From: Gordius sp. MW1
Taxonomy: Eukaryota; Nematomorpha; Gordioida; Gordea; Gordiidae
Reading direction: 5' to 3'
DNA length: 64,000 nucleotides
NCBI GenBank assembly: GCA_964036665.1
Contig: OZ038531.1
Coordinates: 11,780,168-11,844,167, forward strand
Shown: positions 13,201-27,200 of the stretch, one piece after another
How positions within the stretch are numbered: the stretch's first letter is position 1
Layout: the number at the start of each line of letters is the position of its first letter
Notes under the pieces: generated by a model
What the model was told of the DNA's origin: nothing
Databases searched by the model: none
Seen by the model: only the letters and a program-made list of their open reading frames with translations
Translations under genes and position numbers: made by a program

Positions 13201-16127
13201 ATTTTACCTCAAAATTTTTCACATATTTTTCTTTGAACCGTATTCATCCGATGAAAGTTGTCGTTTTCAGACGTGGTTTCTGTGATCCCAAGTAAAAATT
13301 TATCAGAATCTGAAAACTATTACTTGTAAATCATGATCGCATAGAGCCATTTTCAAAAATTAAGCATTAACGTTGCGATGCAACAAACTAATCGCAACAA
13401 TAAACGTTGTCTTTTGTCAAAATGATAGTTCTCGCAGCTTAAAACCTCTTTTCGGAAGTCAATCGAGGATAATAGGATTCTCAAATTGGCTTACTTTTAT
13501 ATATTTTTTTACGCTCTTTCACATAGAATCGAGAAAAATAAATATTTTTACCTCAAAATTTTTCACATATTTTTCTTTGAACCGTATTCATCCGATGAAA
13601 GTTGTCGTTTTCAGACGTGGTTTCTATGATTCCAAGTAAAAATTTATCAAAATCTGAAAACTATTACTTTAAAATCATGATCGCATAGTGCATTATTGAA
13701 AAATTAAGCACTCACGTTGCGATGCAACAAACTAATCACAACAATAAACGTTGTCTTTTGTCAAAATGATATTTCTCGCAGCTTAGAACCTCTTTTCAGA
13801 AGTCAATCGAGGATAATAGGATTCTCAAATTGGCTTACTTTTATATATTTTTTAACGCTCTTTCACATAGAATCGTAAAAAATAAATATGTTTACCTTAA
13901 AATTTTTCACTTATTTTTCTTTCAACCGTATGCATCCGATGAAAGTTGTCGTTTTCAGACATGGTTTCTATGATCCCAAGTAAAAATTTATCAGAATCTA
14001 AAAACTATTACTTTGAAATCATAATCGCATAGAGCAGTTTTCAAAAATTAAGCACTCACGTTGCGATACAACAAACTAATCGCAACAATAAAACGTTGTC
14101 TTTTGTCAAAATGATATTTCTCGCAGCTTAAAACCTCTTTTCAGAAGTCAATCGAGGATAATAGGATTCTCAAATTGGCTTACTTTTATATATTTTTTAA
14201 CGCTCTTTCACATAGAATCGAAAAAAATAAATATTTTTACCTCAAAATTTTTCACATATTTTTCTTTACCGTATTCATCCGATGAAATTTGTCGTTTTCA
14301 GACGTGGTTTCTATGATCCCAAGTAAAAATTTATCAGAATCTAAAAACTATTACTTTGAAATCATAATAGCATAGAGCAGTTTTCAAAAATTAAGCACTC
14401 ACGTTGCGATACAACAAACTAATCGCAACAATAAAACGTTGTCTTTTGTCAAAATGATATTTCTCGCAGCTTAGAACCTCTTTTCAGAAGTCAATCGAGG
14501 ATAATAGGATTCTCAAATTGGCTTACTTTTATATATTTTTTAACGCTCTTTCACATAGAATCGAAAAAAATAAATATTTTTACGTCAAAATCTTTCACAT
14601 ATTTTTCTTTGAACCGTATTCATCCGATGAAAGTTGTCGTTTTCAGACGTGGTTTCTATGATCCCAAGTAAAAATTTATCAGAATCTAAAAACTATTATT
14701 TTGAAATCATAATCGCATAGAGCAGTTTTCAAAAATTAAGCACTCACGTTGCGATACAACAAACTAATCGCAACAATAAAACGTTGTCTTTTGTCAAAAT
14801 GATAGTTCTCGCAGCTTAAAACCTCTTTGCGGAAGTCAATCGAGGATAATAGGATTCTCAAATTGGCTTACCTTTATATATTTTTTTACGCTCTTTCACA
14901 TAGAATCGTAAAAAATAAATATTTTTACCTTAAAATTTTTCACTTATTTTTCTTTCAACCGTATGCATCCGATGAAAGTTGTCGTTTTCAGACATGGTTT
15001 CGATGATAAAAAAGTAAAAATTTATCAGAATCAGAAAACTATTACTTTAAAATCATGATCGCATAGTGCATTATTGAAAAATTAAGAACTCACGTTGCGA
15101 TGCAACAAACTAATCACAACAATAAACGTTGTCTTTTGTCAAAATGATAGTTCTCGCAGCTTAAAACCTCTTTGCGGAAGTCAATCGAGGTTAATAGGAT
15201 TCTCAAATCGGCTTACTTATATATATTTTTTTACGCTCTTTCATATAGAATCGAAAAAAATAAATATTTTTACCTCAAAATTTTTCACATATTTTTCTTT
15301 GAACCATATTCATCTGATGAAAGTTGTCGTTTTCAGACGTGGTTTCTATGATCCCAAGTAAAAATTTATCAGAATCTGAAAACTATTACTTTGAAATCAT
15401 GATCGCATAGAGCCATTTTCAAAAATTAGCATTAACGTTGCGATGCAACAAACTAATCGCAACAATATACGTTGTCTTTTGTCAAAATGATAGTTCTCGC
15501 AGCTTAAAACCTCTTTTCGTAAGTCAATCGAGGATAATAGGATTCTCAAATTGGCTTACTTTTATATATTTTTTTACGCTCTTTCACATAGAATCGAGAA
15601 AAATAAATATTTTTACCTCAAAATTTTTCACATATTTTTCTTCGAACCGTATTCATCCGATGAAAGTTGTCGTTTTCAGACATGGTTTCGATGATAAAAA
15701 AGTAAAAATTTATCAGAATCAGAAAACTATTACTTTAAAATCATGATCGCATAGTGCATTTTTGAAAAATTAAGCACTCACGTTGCGATACAACAAACTA
15801 ATCGCAACAATAAAACGTTGTCTTTTGTCAAAATGATAGTTCTCGCAGCTTAAAACCTCTTTGCGGAAGTCAATCGAGGATAATAGGATTCTCAAATTGG
15901 CTTACTTATATATATTTTTTTACGCTCTTTCACATAGAATCGAAAAAAATAAATATTTTTACCTCAAAATTTTTTACATATTTTTCTTTGAACCGTATTC
16001 ATCCGATGAAAGTTGTCGTTTTCAGACGTGGTTTCTATGATCCCAAGTAAAAATTTATCAGAATCTGAAAACTATTACTTTGAAATCATGATCGCATAGA
16101 GCCATTTTCAAAAATTAAGCATTAACG
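10289..16127. repeat. 17-monomer higher-order repeat unit, copy 1 (5,839 bp)
   Basis: Landmarks in this block recur 5,839 bp downstream: the 16-bp deletion giving TAGGACTTTTATATATTT (11421 and 17260), CTTTACCGTATTCATCC monomers (12202 and 18041), the GATAAGATTCTCAAATTGG monomer (13129 and 18968), and TTGATGTCAATCG-type and CGTAAGTCAATCG variants in late units. Only a few single-base differences were noticed, for example GGTTAATAGG at 15190 against GGATAATAGG at 21029. The exact left boundary is uncertain by a few hundred bases because neighbouring monomers are similar. At 345 bp per monomer this is about 17 monomers. Confidence 0.88.
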
Positions 16128-19100
16128 TTGCGATGCAACAAACTAATCGCAACAATATACGTTGTCTTTTGTCAAAATGATAGTTCTCGCAGCTTAAAAC
16201 CTCTTTTAGGAAGTCAATCGAGGATAATAGGATTCTCAAATTGGCTTACTTTTATATATTTTTTTACGCTCTTTCACATAGAATCGAGAAAAATAAATAT
16301 TTTTACCTCAAAATTTTTCACATATTTTTCTTCGAACCGTATTCATCCGATGAAAGTTGTCGTTTTCAGACATGGTTTCGATGATAAAAAAGTAAAAATT
16401 TATCAGAATCAGAAAACTATTACTTTAAAATCATGATCGCATAGTGCATTTTTGAAAAATTTAGCACTCACGTTGCGATACAACAAACTAATCGCAACAA
16501 TAAAACGTTGTCTTTTGTCAAAATGATAGTTCTCGCAGCTTAAAACCTCTTTGCGGAAGTCAATCGAGGATAATAGGATTCTCAAATTGGCTTACTTATA
16601 TATATTTTTTTACGCTCTTTCACATAGAATCGAAAAAAATAAATATTTTTACCTCAAAATTTTTTACATATTTTTCTTTGAACCGTATTCATCCGATGAA
16701 AGTTGTCGTTTTCAGACGTGGTTTCTATGATCCCAAGTAAAAATTTATCAGAATCTGAAAACTATTACTTTGAAATCATGATCGCATAGAGCCATTTTCA
16801 AAAATTAAGCATTAACGTTTACAACAAACTAATCGCAACAATAAAACGTTGTCTTTTGTCAAAATGATAGTTCTCGCAGCTTAAAACCTCTTTTCGGAAG
16901 TCAATCGAGGATAATAGGATTCTCAAATTGGCTTACTTTTATATATTTTTTCATGCTCTTTCACCTAGAATCGAAAAAAATAAATATTTTTACCTCAAAA
17001 TTTTTCACATATTTTTCTTTCAACCGTATGCATCCGATGAAAGTTGTCGTTTTCAGACGTGGTTTCGATGATAAAAAGTAAAAATTTATCAGAATCAGAA
17101 AACTATTACTTTAAAATCATGATCGCATAGTGCATTTTTGAAAAATTAAGCACTCACGTTGCGATACAACAAACTAATCGCAACAATAAAACGTTGTCTT
17201 TTGTCAAAATGATAGTTCTCGCAGCTTAAAACCTCTTTTCGGAAGTAAATCGAGGATAATAGGACTTTTATATATTTTTTCTTGCTCTTTCACATAGAAT
17301 CGAAAAAAATAAATATTTTTACCTCAAAATTTTTCACATATTTTTCTTTGAACCGTATTCATCCGGTGAAAGTTGTCGTTTTCAGACTTAGTTTCTATGA
17401 TCCCAAGTAAAAATTTATCAGAATCTAAAAACTATTACTTTGAAATCATAATCGCATAGAGCAGTTTTCAAAAATTAAGCACTCACGTTGCGATACAACA
17501 AACTAATCGCAACAATAAAACGTTGTCTTTTGTCAAAATGAATAGTTCTGGCAGCTTAAAACCTCTTTTCGGAAGTAAATCGAGGATAATAGGATTCTCA
17601 AATTGGCTTACTTTTATATATTTTTTTACGCTCTTTCACATAGAATCGTAAAAAATAAATATTTTTACCTTAAAATTTTTCACTTATTTTTCTTTCAACC
17701 GTGTGCATCCGATGAAAGTTGTCGTTTTCAGACATGGTTTCGATGATAAAAAAGTAAAAATTTATCAGAATCAGAAAACTATTACTTTAAAATCATGATC
17801 GCATAGTGCATTTTTGAAAAATTAAGCACTCACGTTGCGATACAACAAACTAATCGCAACAATAAAACGTTGTCTTGTGTCAAAATGATAGTTCTCGCAG
17901 CTTAAAACCTCTTTGCGGAAGTCAATCGAGGATAATAGGATTCCTTAATTGGCTTAATTATATATATTTTTTTACGCTCTTTCACATAGAATCGAAAAAA
18001 ATAAATATTTTTACCTCAAAATTTTTCACATATTTTTCTTTACCGTATTCATCCGATGAAATTTGTCGTTTTCAGACGTGGTTTCTATGATCCCAAGTAA
18101 AAATTTATCAGAATCTAAAAACTATTACTTTGAAATCATAATAGCATAGAGCAGTTTTCAAAAATTAAGCACTCACGTTGCGATACAACAAACTAATCGC
18201 AACAATAAAACGTTGTCTTTTGTCAAAATGATATTTCTCGCAGCTTAGAACCTCTTTTCAGAAGTCAATCGAGGATAATAGGATTCTCAAATTGGCTTAC
18301 TTTTATATATTTTTTCATGCTCTTTCACATAGAATCGAAAAAAATAAATATTTTTACCTCAAAATTTTTCACATATTTTTCTTTGAACCGTATTCATCCG
18401 GTGAAAGTTGTCGTTTTCAGACTTGGTTTCTATGATCCCAAGTAAAAATTTATCAGAATCTAAAAACTATTACTTTGAAATCATAATCGCATAGAGCAGT
18501 TTTCAAAAATTAAGCACTCACGTTGCGATACAACAAACTAATCGCAACAATAAAACGTTGTCTTTTGTCAAAATGATTAGTTCTGGCAGCTTAAAACCTC
18601 TTTTCGGAAGTAAATCGAGGATAATAGGATTCTCAAATTGGCTTACTTTTATATATTTTTTTACGCTCTTTCACATAGAATCGTAAAAAATAAATATGTT
18701 TACCTTAAAATTTTTCACTTATTTTTCTTTCAACCGTATGCATCCGATGAAAGTTGTCGTTTTCAGACATGGTTTCGATGATAAAAAAGTAAAAATTTAT
18801 CAGAATCAGAAAACTATTACTTTAAAATCATGATCGCATACTGCATTTTTGAAAAATTAAGCACTCACGTTGCGATACAACAAACTAATCGCAACAATAA
18901 AACGTTGTCTTTTGTCAAAATGATAGTTCTCGCAGCTTAAAACCTCTTTGCGGAAGTCAATCGAGGATAAGATTCTCAAATTGGCTTACTTATATATATA
19001 TTTTTACGCTCTATCACATAGAATCGAAAAAAATAAAAAATTTTACCTCAAAATTTTTCACATATTTTTCTTTGAACCGTATTCATCCGATGAAAGTTGT

Positions 19101-21966
19101 CGTTTTCAGACGTGGTTTCTGTGATCCCAAGTAAAAATTTATCAGAATCTGAAAACTATTACTTGTAAATCATGATCGCATAGAGCCATTTTCAAAAATT
19201 AAGCATTAACGTTGCGATGCAACAAACTAATCGCAACAATAAACGTTGTCTTTTGTCAAAATGATAGTTCTCGCAGCTTAAAACCTCTTTTCGGAAGTCA
19301 ATCGAGGATAATAGGATTCTCAAATTGGCTTACTTTTATATATTTTTTTACGCTCTTTCACATAGAATCGAGAAAAATAAATATTTTTACCTCAAAATTT
19401 TTCACATATTTTTCTTTGAACCGTATTCATCCGATGAAAGTTGTCGTTTTCAGACGTGGTTTCTATGATCCCAAGTAAAAATTTATCAGAATCTGAAAAC
19501 TATTACTTTAAAATCATGATCGCATAGTGCATTATTGAAAAATTAAGCACTCACGTTGCGATGCAACAAACTAATCACAACAATAAACGTTGTCTTTTGT
19601 CAAAATGATATTTCTCGCAGCTTAGAACCTCTTTTCAGAAGTCAATCGAGGATAATAGGATTCTCAAATTGGCTTACTTTTATATATTTTTTAACGCTCT
19701 TTCACATAGAATCGTAAAAAATAAATATGTTTACCTTAAAATTTTTCACTTATTTTTCTTTCAACCGTATGCATCCGATGAAAGTTGTCGTTTTCAGACA
19801 TGGTTTCTATGATCCCAAGTAAAAATTTATCAGAATCTAAAAACTATTACTTTGAAATCATAATCGCATAGAGCAGTTTTCAAAAATTAAGCACTCACGT
19901 TGCGATACAACAAACTAATCGCAACAATAAAACGTTGTCTTTTGTCAAAATGATATTTCTCGCAGCTTAAAACCTCTTTTCAGAAGTCAATCGAGGATAA
20001 TAGGATTCTCAAATTGGCTTACTTTTATATATTTTTTAACGCTCTTTCACATAGAATCGAAAAAAATAAATATTTTTACCTCAAAATTTTTCACATATTT
20101 TTCTTTACCGTATTCATCCGATGAAATTTGTCGTTTTCAGACGTGGTTTCTATGATCCCAAGTAAAAATTTATCAGAATCTAAAAACTATTACTTTGAAA
20201 TCATAATAGCATAGAGCAGTTTTCAAAAATTAAGCACTCACGTTGCGATACAACAAACTAATCGCAACAATAAAACGTTGTCTTTTGTCAAAATGATATT
20301 TCTCGCAGCTTAGAACCTCTTTTCAGAAGTCAATCGAGGATAATAGGATTCTCAAATTGGCTTACTTTTATATATTTTTTAACGCTCTTTCACATAGAAT
20401 CGAAAAAAATAAATATTTTTACGTCAAAATCTTTCACATATTTTTCTTTGAACCGTATTCATCCGATGAAAGTTGTCGTTTTCAGACGTGGTTTCTATGA
20501 TCCCAAGTAAAAATTTATCAGAATCTAAAAACTATTATTTTGAAATCATAATCGCATAGAGCAGTTTTCAAAAATTAAGCACTCACGTTGCGATACAACA
20601 AACTAATCGCAACAATAAAACGTTGTCTTTTGTCAAAATGATAGTTCTCGCAGCTTAAAACCTCTTTGCGGAAGTCAATCGAGGATAATAGGATTCTCAA
20701 ATTGGCTTACCTTTATATATTTTTTTACGCTCTTTCACATAGAATCGTAAAAAATAAATATTTTTACCTTAAAATTTTTCACTTATTTTTCTTTCAACCG
20801 TATGCATCCGATGAAAGTTGTCGTTTTCAGACATGGTTTCGATGATAAAAAAGTAAAAATTTATCAGAATCAGAAAACTATTACTTTAAAATCATGATCG
20901 CATAGTGCATTATTGAAAAATTAAGCACTCACGTTGCGATGCAACAAACTAATCACAACAATAAACGTTGTCTTTTGTCAAAATGATAGTTCTCGCAGCT
21001 TAAAACCTCTTTGCGGAAGTCAATCGAGGATAATAGGATTCTCAAATCGGCTTACTTATATATATTTTTTTACGCTCTTTCATATAGAATCGAAAAAAAT
21101 AAATATTTTTACCTCAAAATTTTTCACATATTTTTCTTTGAACCATATTCATCTGATGAAAGTTGTCGTTTTCAGACGTGGTTTCTATGATCCCAAGTAA
21201 AAATTTATCAGAATCTGAAAACTATTACTTTGAAATCATGATCGCATAGAGCCATTTTCAAAAATTAGCATTAACGTTGCGATGCAACAAACTAATCGCA
21301 ACAATATACGTTGTCTTTTGTCAAAATGATAGTTCTCGCAGCTTAAAACCTCTTTTCGTAAGTCAATCGAGGATAATAGGATTCTCAAATTGGCTTACTT
21401 TTATATATTTTTTTACGCTCTTTCACATAGAATCGAGAAAAATAAATATTTTTACCTCAAAATTTTTCACATATTTTTCTTCGAACCGTATTCATCCGAT
21501 GAAAGTTGTCGTTTTCAGACATGGTTTCGATGATAAAAAAGTAAAAATTTATCAGAATCAGAAAACTATTACTTTAAAATCATGATCGCATAGTGCATTT
21601 TTGAAAAATTAAGCACTCACGTTGCGATACAACAAACTAATCGCAACAATAAAACGTTGTCTTTTGTCAAAATGATAGTTCTCGCAGCTTAAAACCTCTT
21701 TGCGGAAGTCAATCGAGGATAATAGGATTCTCAAATTGGCTTACTTATATATATTTTTTTACGCTCTTTCACATAGAATCGAAAAAAATAAATATTTTTA
21801 CCTCAAAATTTTTTACATATTTTTCTTTGAACCGTATTCATCCGATGAAAGTTGTCGTTTTCAGACGTGGTTTCTATGATCCCAAGTAAAAATTTATCAG
21901 AATCTGAAAACTATTACTTTGAAATCATGATCGCATAGAGCCATTTTCAAAAATTAAGCATTAACG
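16128..21966. repeat. 17-monomer higher-order repeat unit, copy 2 (5,839 bp)
   Basis: Second tandem copy of the preceding block, offset 5,839 bp and in the same orientation. It ends at about 21966, where CATTAACGTTTACAAC replaces the CATTAACGTTGCGATG found at the end of copy 1. That points to an unequal exchange inside related monomers. The near identity over almost 6 kb indicates a recent amplification compared with the divergence among the monomers it contains. Confidence 0.88.
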
Positions 21967-23740
21967 TTTACAACAAACTAATCGCAACAATAAAACGTTG
22001 TCTTTTGTCAAAATGATAGTTCTCGCAGCTCAAAACCTCTTTTCAGAAGTCAATCGAGGATAATAGGATTCTCAAATTGGCTTACTTTTATATATTTTTT
22101 CATGCTCTTTCACATAGAATCGAAAAAAATAAATATTTTTACCTCAAAATTTTTCACATATTTTTCTTTGAACCGTATTCATCCGGTGAAAGTTGTCGTT
22201 TTCAGACTTGGTTTCTATGATCCCAAGTAAAAATTTATCAGAATCTAAAAACTATTACTTTGAAATCATAATCGCATAGAGCAGTTTTCAAAAATTAAGC
22301 ACTCACGTTGCGATACAACAAACTAATCGCAACAATAAAACGTTGTCTTTTGTCAAAATGATTAGTTCTGGCAGCTTAAAACCTCTTTTCGGAAGTAAAT
22401 CGAGGATAATAGGATTCTCAAATTGGCTTACTTTTATATATTTTTTTACGCTCTTTCACATAGAATCGTAAAAAATAAATATGTTTACCTTAAAATTTTT
22501 CACTTATTTTTCTTTCAACCGTATGCATCCGATGAAAGTTGTCGTTTTCAGACATGGTTTCTATGATCCCAAGTAAAAATTTATCAGAATCTAAAAACTA
22601 TTACTTTGAAATCATAATTGCATAGAGCAGTTTTCAAAAATTAAGCACTCACGTTGCGATACAACAAACTAATCGCAACAATAAAACGTTGTCTTTTGTC
22701 AAAATGATATTTCTCGCAGCTTAAAACCTCTTTTCAGAAGTCAATCGAGGATAATAGGATTCTCAAATTGGCTTACTTTTATATATTTTTTTACGCTCTT
22801 TCACATAGAATCGTAAAAAATAAATATGTTTACCTTAAAATTTTTCACTTATTTTTCTTTCAACCGTATGCATCCGATGAAAGTTGTCGTTTTCAGACAT
22901 GGTTTCGATGATAAAAAAGTAAAAATTTATCAGAATCAGAAAACTATTACTGTAAAATCATGATCGCATACTGCATTTTTGAAAAATTAAGCACTCACGT
23001 TGCGATACAACAAACTAATCGCAACAATAAAACGTTGTCTTTTGTCAAAATGATAGTTCTCGCAGCTTAAAACCTCTTTGCGGAAGTCAATCGAGGATAA
23101 GATTCTCAAATTGGCTTACTTATATATATATTTTTACGCTCTATCACATAGAATCGAAAAAAATAAAAAATTTTACCTCAAAATTTTTCACATATTTTTC
23201 TTTGAACCGTATTCATCCGATGAAAGTTGTCGTTTTCAGACGTGGTTTCTGTGATCCCAAGTAAAAATTTATCAGAATCTGAAAACTATTACTTGTAAAT
23301 CATGATCGCATAGAGCCATTTTCAAAAATTAAGCATTAACGTTGCGATGCAACAAACTAATCGCAACAATAAACGTTGTCTTTTGTCAAAATGATAGTTC
23401 TCGCAGCTTAAAACCTCTTTTCAGAAGTCAATCGAGGATAATAGGATTCTCAAATTGGCTTACTTTTATATATTTCTTTACGCTCTTTCACATAGAATCG
23501 TAAAAAATAAATATTTTTACCTCAAAATTTTTTACATATTTTTTTTTGAACCGTATTCATCCGATGAAAGTTCTCGTTTTCAGACGTGGTTTCTATGATC
23601 CCAAGTAAAGATTTATCAGAATCTCAAAACTATTACTTTGAAATCATAATCGCATAGAGCAGTTTTCAAAAATTAAGCACTCACGTTGTGATACAACAAA
23701 CTAATCGCAACAATAAAACGTTGTCTTTTGTCAAAATGAT
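21967..23740. repeat. Partial, rearranged third copy of the 17-mer block
   Basis: This stretch repeats a sub-block of the previous unit: the CCGGTGAAAG / GACTTGGTTTC monomer (about 22190, compare 18400), the GATTAGTTCTGGCAG monomer (about 22360, compare 18576), and the CATACTGCATTTTTG monomer followed by the GATAAGATTCTCAAATTGG monomer (about 22970-23100, compare 18840-18968). Spacings differ by about one monomer, and an extra A/B chimeric copy sits at about 22500-22600. It therefore looks like a third copy reshaped by unequal exchange. Confidence 0.65.
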
Positions 23741-24169
23741 AGTTCTCGCAGCTTAAAACCTCTTTTCAGAAGTCAATCGAGGATAATAGGATTCTCAAAT
23801 TGGCTTACTTTTATATATTTTTTTATGCTCTTTCACATAGAATCGAAAAAAATAAATATTTTTACCTCAAAATTTTTCACATATTTTTCTTTGAACCGTA
23901 TTCATCCGATGAAAGTTGTCGTTTTCAGACGTGGTTTCTATGATCCCAAGTAAAAATTTATCAGAATCTAAAAACTATTACTTTGAAATCATGATCGCAT
24001 AGAGCAGTTTTCAAAAATTAAGCACTCACGTTGCGATACAACAAACTAATCGTAACAATAAAACGTTGTCTTTTGTCAAAATGATAGTTCTCGCAGCTTA
24101 AAACCTCTTTTCGGAAGTCAATCGAGGATAATAGGATTCTGAAATTGGCTTACTTTTATATATTTTTTC

Positions 24170-24245
24170 ATGCTCTTTCACGTAGAATCGAAAAAAATAA
24201 ATATTTTTCTTTGAACCGTATTCATCCGATGAAAGTTGTCGTTTT
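24170..24245. repeat. Monomer with a 25-bp microhomology deletion, copy 1
   Basis: The A/T-tract part of the monomer normally contains ATATTTTT twice, 25 bp apart. Here exactly one ATATTTTT and the spacer between are missing, so AATAAATATTTTT runs straight into CTTTGAACCG. The same lesion recurs at about 26242-26249 with the same neighbouring variants (CACGTAGAATCG, GATTCTGAAATTGG). The two are therefore copies of one event, separated by 2,041 bp. Confidence 0.85.
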
Positions 24246-27200
24246 CAGACGTGGTTTCTATGATCCCAAGTAAAAATTTATCAGAATCTAAAAACTATTA
24301 CTTTTAAATCATATCGCATAGAGCAGTTTTCAAAAATTAAGCACTCACGTTGTGATACAACAAACTAATCGCAACAATAAAACGTTGTCTTTTGTCAAAA
24401 TGATAGTTCTCGCAGCTTAAAACCTCTTTTCAGAAGTCAATCGAGGATAATAGGATTCTCAAATTGGCTTACTTTTATATATTTTTTCATGCTCTTTCAC
24501 ATAGAATCGAAAAAAATTAATATTTTTACCTCAAAATTTTTCACATATTTTTCTTTGAACCGTATTCATCCGATGAAAGTTGTCGTTTTCAGACGTGGTT
24601 TCTATGATCCCAAGTAAAAATTTATCAGAATTTAAAAACTATTACTTTGAAATCATGATCGCAAGAGCAGTTTTCAAAAATTAAGCACTCACGTTGCGAT
24701 ACAACAAAATAATCGCAACAATAAAACGTTGTTTTTTGTCAAAATGATAGTTCTCGCAGCTTAAAACCTCTTTTCGGAAGTCAATCGAGGATAATAGGAT
24801 TCTCAAATTGGCTTACCTTTATATATTTTTTCATGCTCTTTCACATAGAATTGAAAAAAATAAATATTTTTGCCTCAAAATTTTTCACATATTTTTCTTT
24901 GAACCGTATTCATCCGATGAAAATTGTCGTTTTCAGACGTGGTTTCTATGATCCCAAGTAAGAATTTATCATAATCTAAAATCTATTACTTTGAAATCAT
25001 GATCGCATAGAGCAGTTTTCAAAAATTAAGCACTACGTTGCGATACAACAAACTAATCGCAACAATAAAACGTTGTCTTTTGTCAATATGATAGTTCTCG
25101 CAGCTTAAAACCTCTTTTCGGAAGTCAATCCAGGATAATAGGATTCTCAAATTGGCTTACTTTTATATATTTTCTCATGCTCTTTCACGTAGAATCGAAA
25201 AAAATAATTTTTTTTGCCTCAAAATTTTTCACATATTTTTCTTTGAACCGTATTCATCCGATGAAAGTTGTCGTTTTCAGACGTGGTTTCTATGATCCCA
25301 AGTAAAAATTTATCAGAATCTAAAAACTATTACTTTGAAATCATGATCGCATAGAGCAGTTTTGTAAAATTAAGCACTCACGTCGATACAACAAACTAAT
25401 CGCAACAATAAAACGTTGTCTTTTGTCAAAATGATAGTTCTCGCAGCTTAAAACCTCTTTTCGGAAGTCAATCGAGGATAATAGGATTCTCAAATTGGCT
25501 TACTTTTATATATTTTTTCATGCTCTTTCACATAGAATTGAAAAAAATAAATATTTTTACCTCAAAATTTTTCACATATTTTTCTTTGAACCGTATTCAT
25601 CCGATGAAAGTTGGCGTTTTCAGACGTGGTTTCTATGATCCCAAGTAAAGATTTATCAGAATCTAAAAACTATTACTTTGAAATCATAATCGCATAGAGC
25701 AGTTTTCAAAAATTAAGCACTCACGTTGCGATACAACAAACTAATCGTAACAATAAAACGTTGTCTTTTGTCAAAATGATAGTTCTCGCAGCTTAAAACC
25801 TCTTTTCGGAAGTCAATCGAGGATAATAGGATTCTGAAATTGGCTTACTTTTATATATTTTTTCATGCTCTTTCACATAGAATCGAAAAAAAATAAATAT
25901 TTTTACCTCAAAATTTTTCACATATTTTTCTTTGAACCGTATTCATCCGATGAAAGTTGTCGTTTTCAGACGTGGTTTCTATGATCCCAAGTAAAAATTT
26001 ATCAGAATCTAAAAACTATTACTTTGAAATCATGATCGCATAGAGCAGTTTTCAAAAATTAAGCACTCACGTTGCGATACAACAAACTAATCGTAACAAT
26101 AAAACGTTGTCTTTTGTCAAAATGATAGTTCTCGCAGCTTAAAACCTCTTTTCGGAAGTCAATCGAGGATAATAGGATTCTGAAATTGGCTTACTTTTAT
26201 ATATTTTTTCATGCTCTTTCACGTAGAATCGAAAAAAATAAATATTTTTCTTTGAACCGTATTCATCCGATGAAAGTTGTCGTTTTCAGACGTGGTTTCT
26301 ATGATCCCAAGTAAAAATTTATCAGAATCTAAAAACTATTACTTTTAAATCAAATCGCATAGAGCAGTTTTCAAAAATTAAGCACTCACGTTGTGATACA
26401 ACAAACTAATCGCAACAATAAAACGTTGTCTTTTGTCAAAATGATAGTTCTCGCAGCTTAAAACCTCTTTTCAGAAGTCAATCGAGGATAATAGGATTCT
26501 CAAATTGGCTTACTTTTATATATTTTTTCATGCTCTTTCACATAGAATCGAAAAAAATTAATATTTTTACCTCAAAATTTTTCACATATTTTTCTTTGAA
26601 CCGTATTCATCCGATGAAAGTTGTCTTTTTCAGACGTGGTTTCTATGATCCCAAGTAAAAATTTATCAGAATCTAAAACTATTACTTTGAAATCATGATC
26701 GCATAGAGCAGTTTTCAAAAATTAAGCACTCACGTTGCGATACAACAAACTAATCGCAACAATAAAACGTTGTCTTTTGTCAAAATGATAGTTCTCGCAG
26801 CTTAAAACCTCTTTTCGGAAGTCAATCGGGGATATAAATATTCTAAAATTGGCTTACTTTTATATATTTTTTTATGCTCTTTCACATAGAATTGAAAAAA
26901 ATAAATATTTTAACCTCAAAATCTTTCACATATTTTTCTTTGAACCGTATTCATCCGATGAAAATTGTCGTTTTCAGACGTGGTTTCTATGATCCCAAGT
27001 AAGAATTTATCATAATCTAAAATCTATTACTTTGAAATCATGATCGCATAGAGCAGTTTTCAAAAATTAAGCACTACGTTGCGATACAACAAACTAATCG
27101 CAACAATAAAACGTTGTCTTTTGTCAAAATGATAGTTCTCGCAGCTCAAAACCTCTTTTCGGAAGTCAATCGAGGATAATAGGATTCTTAAATTGGCTTA

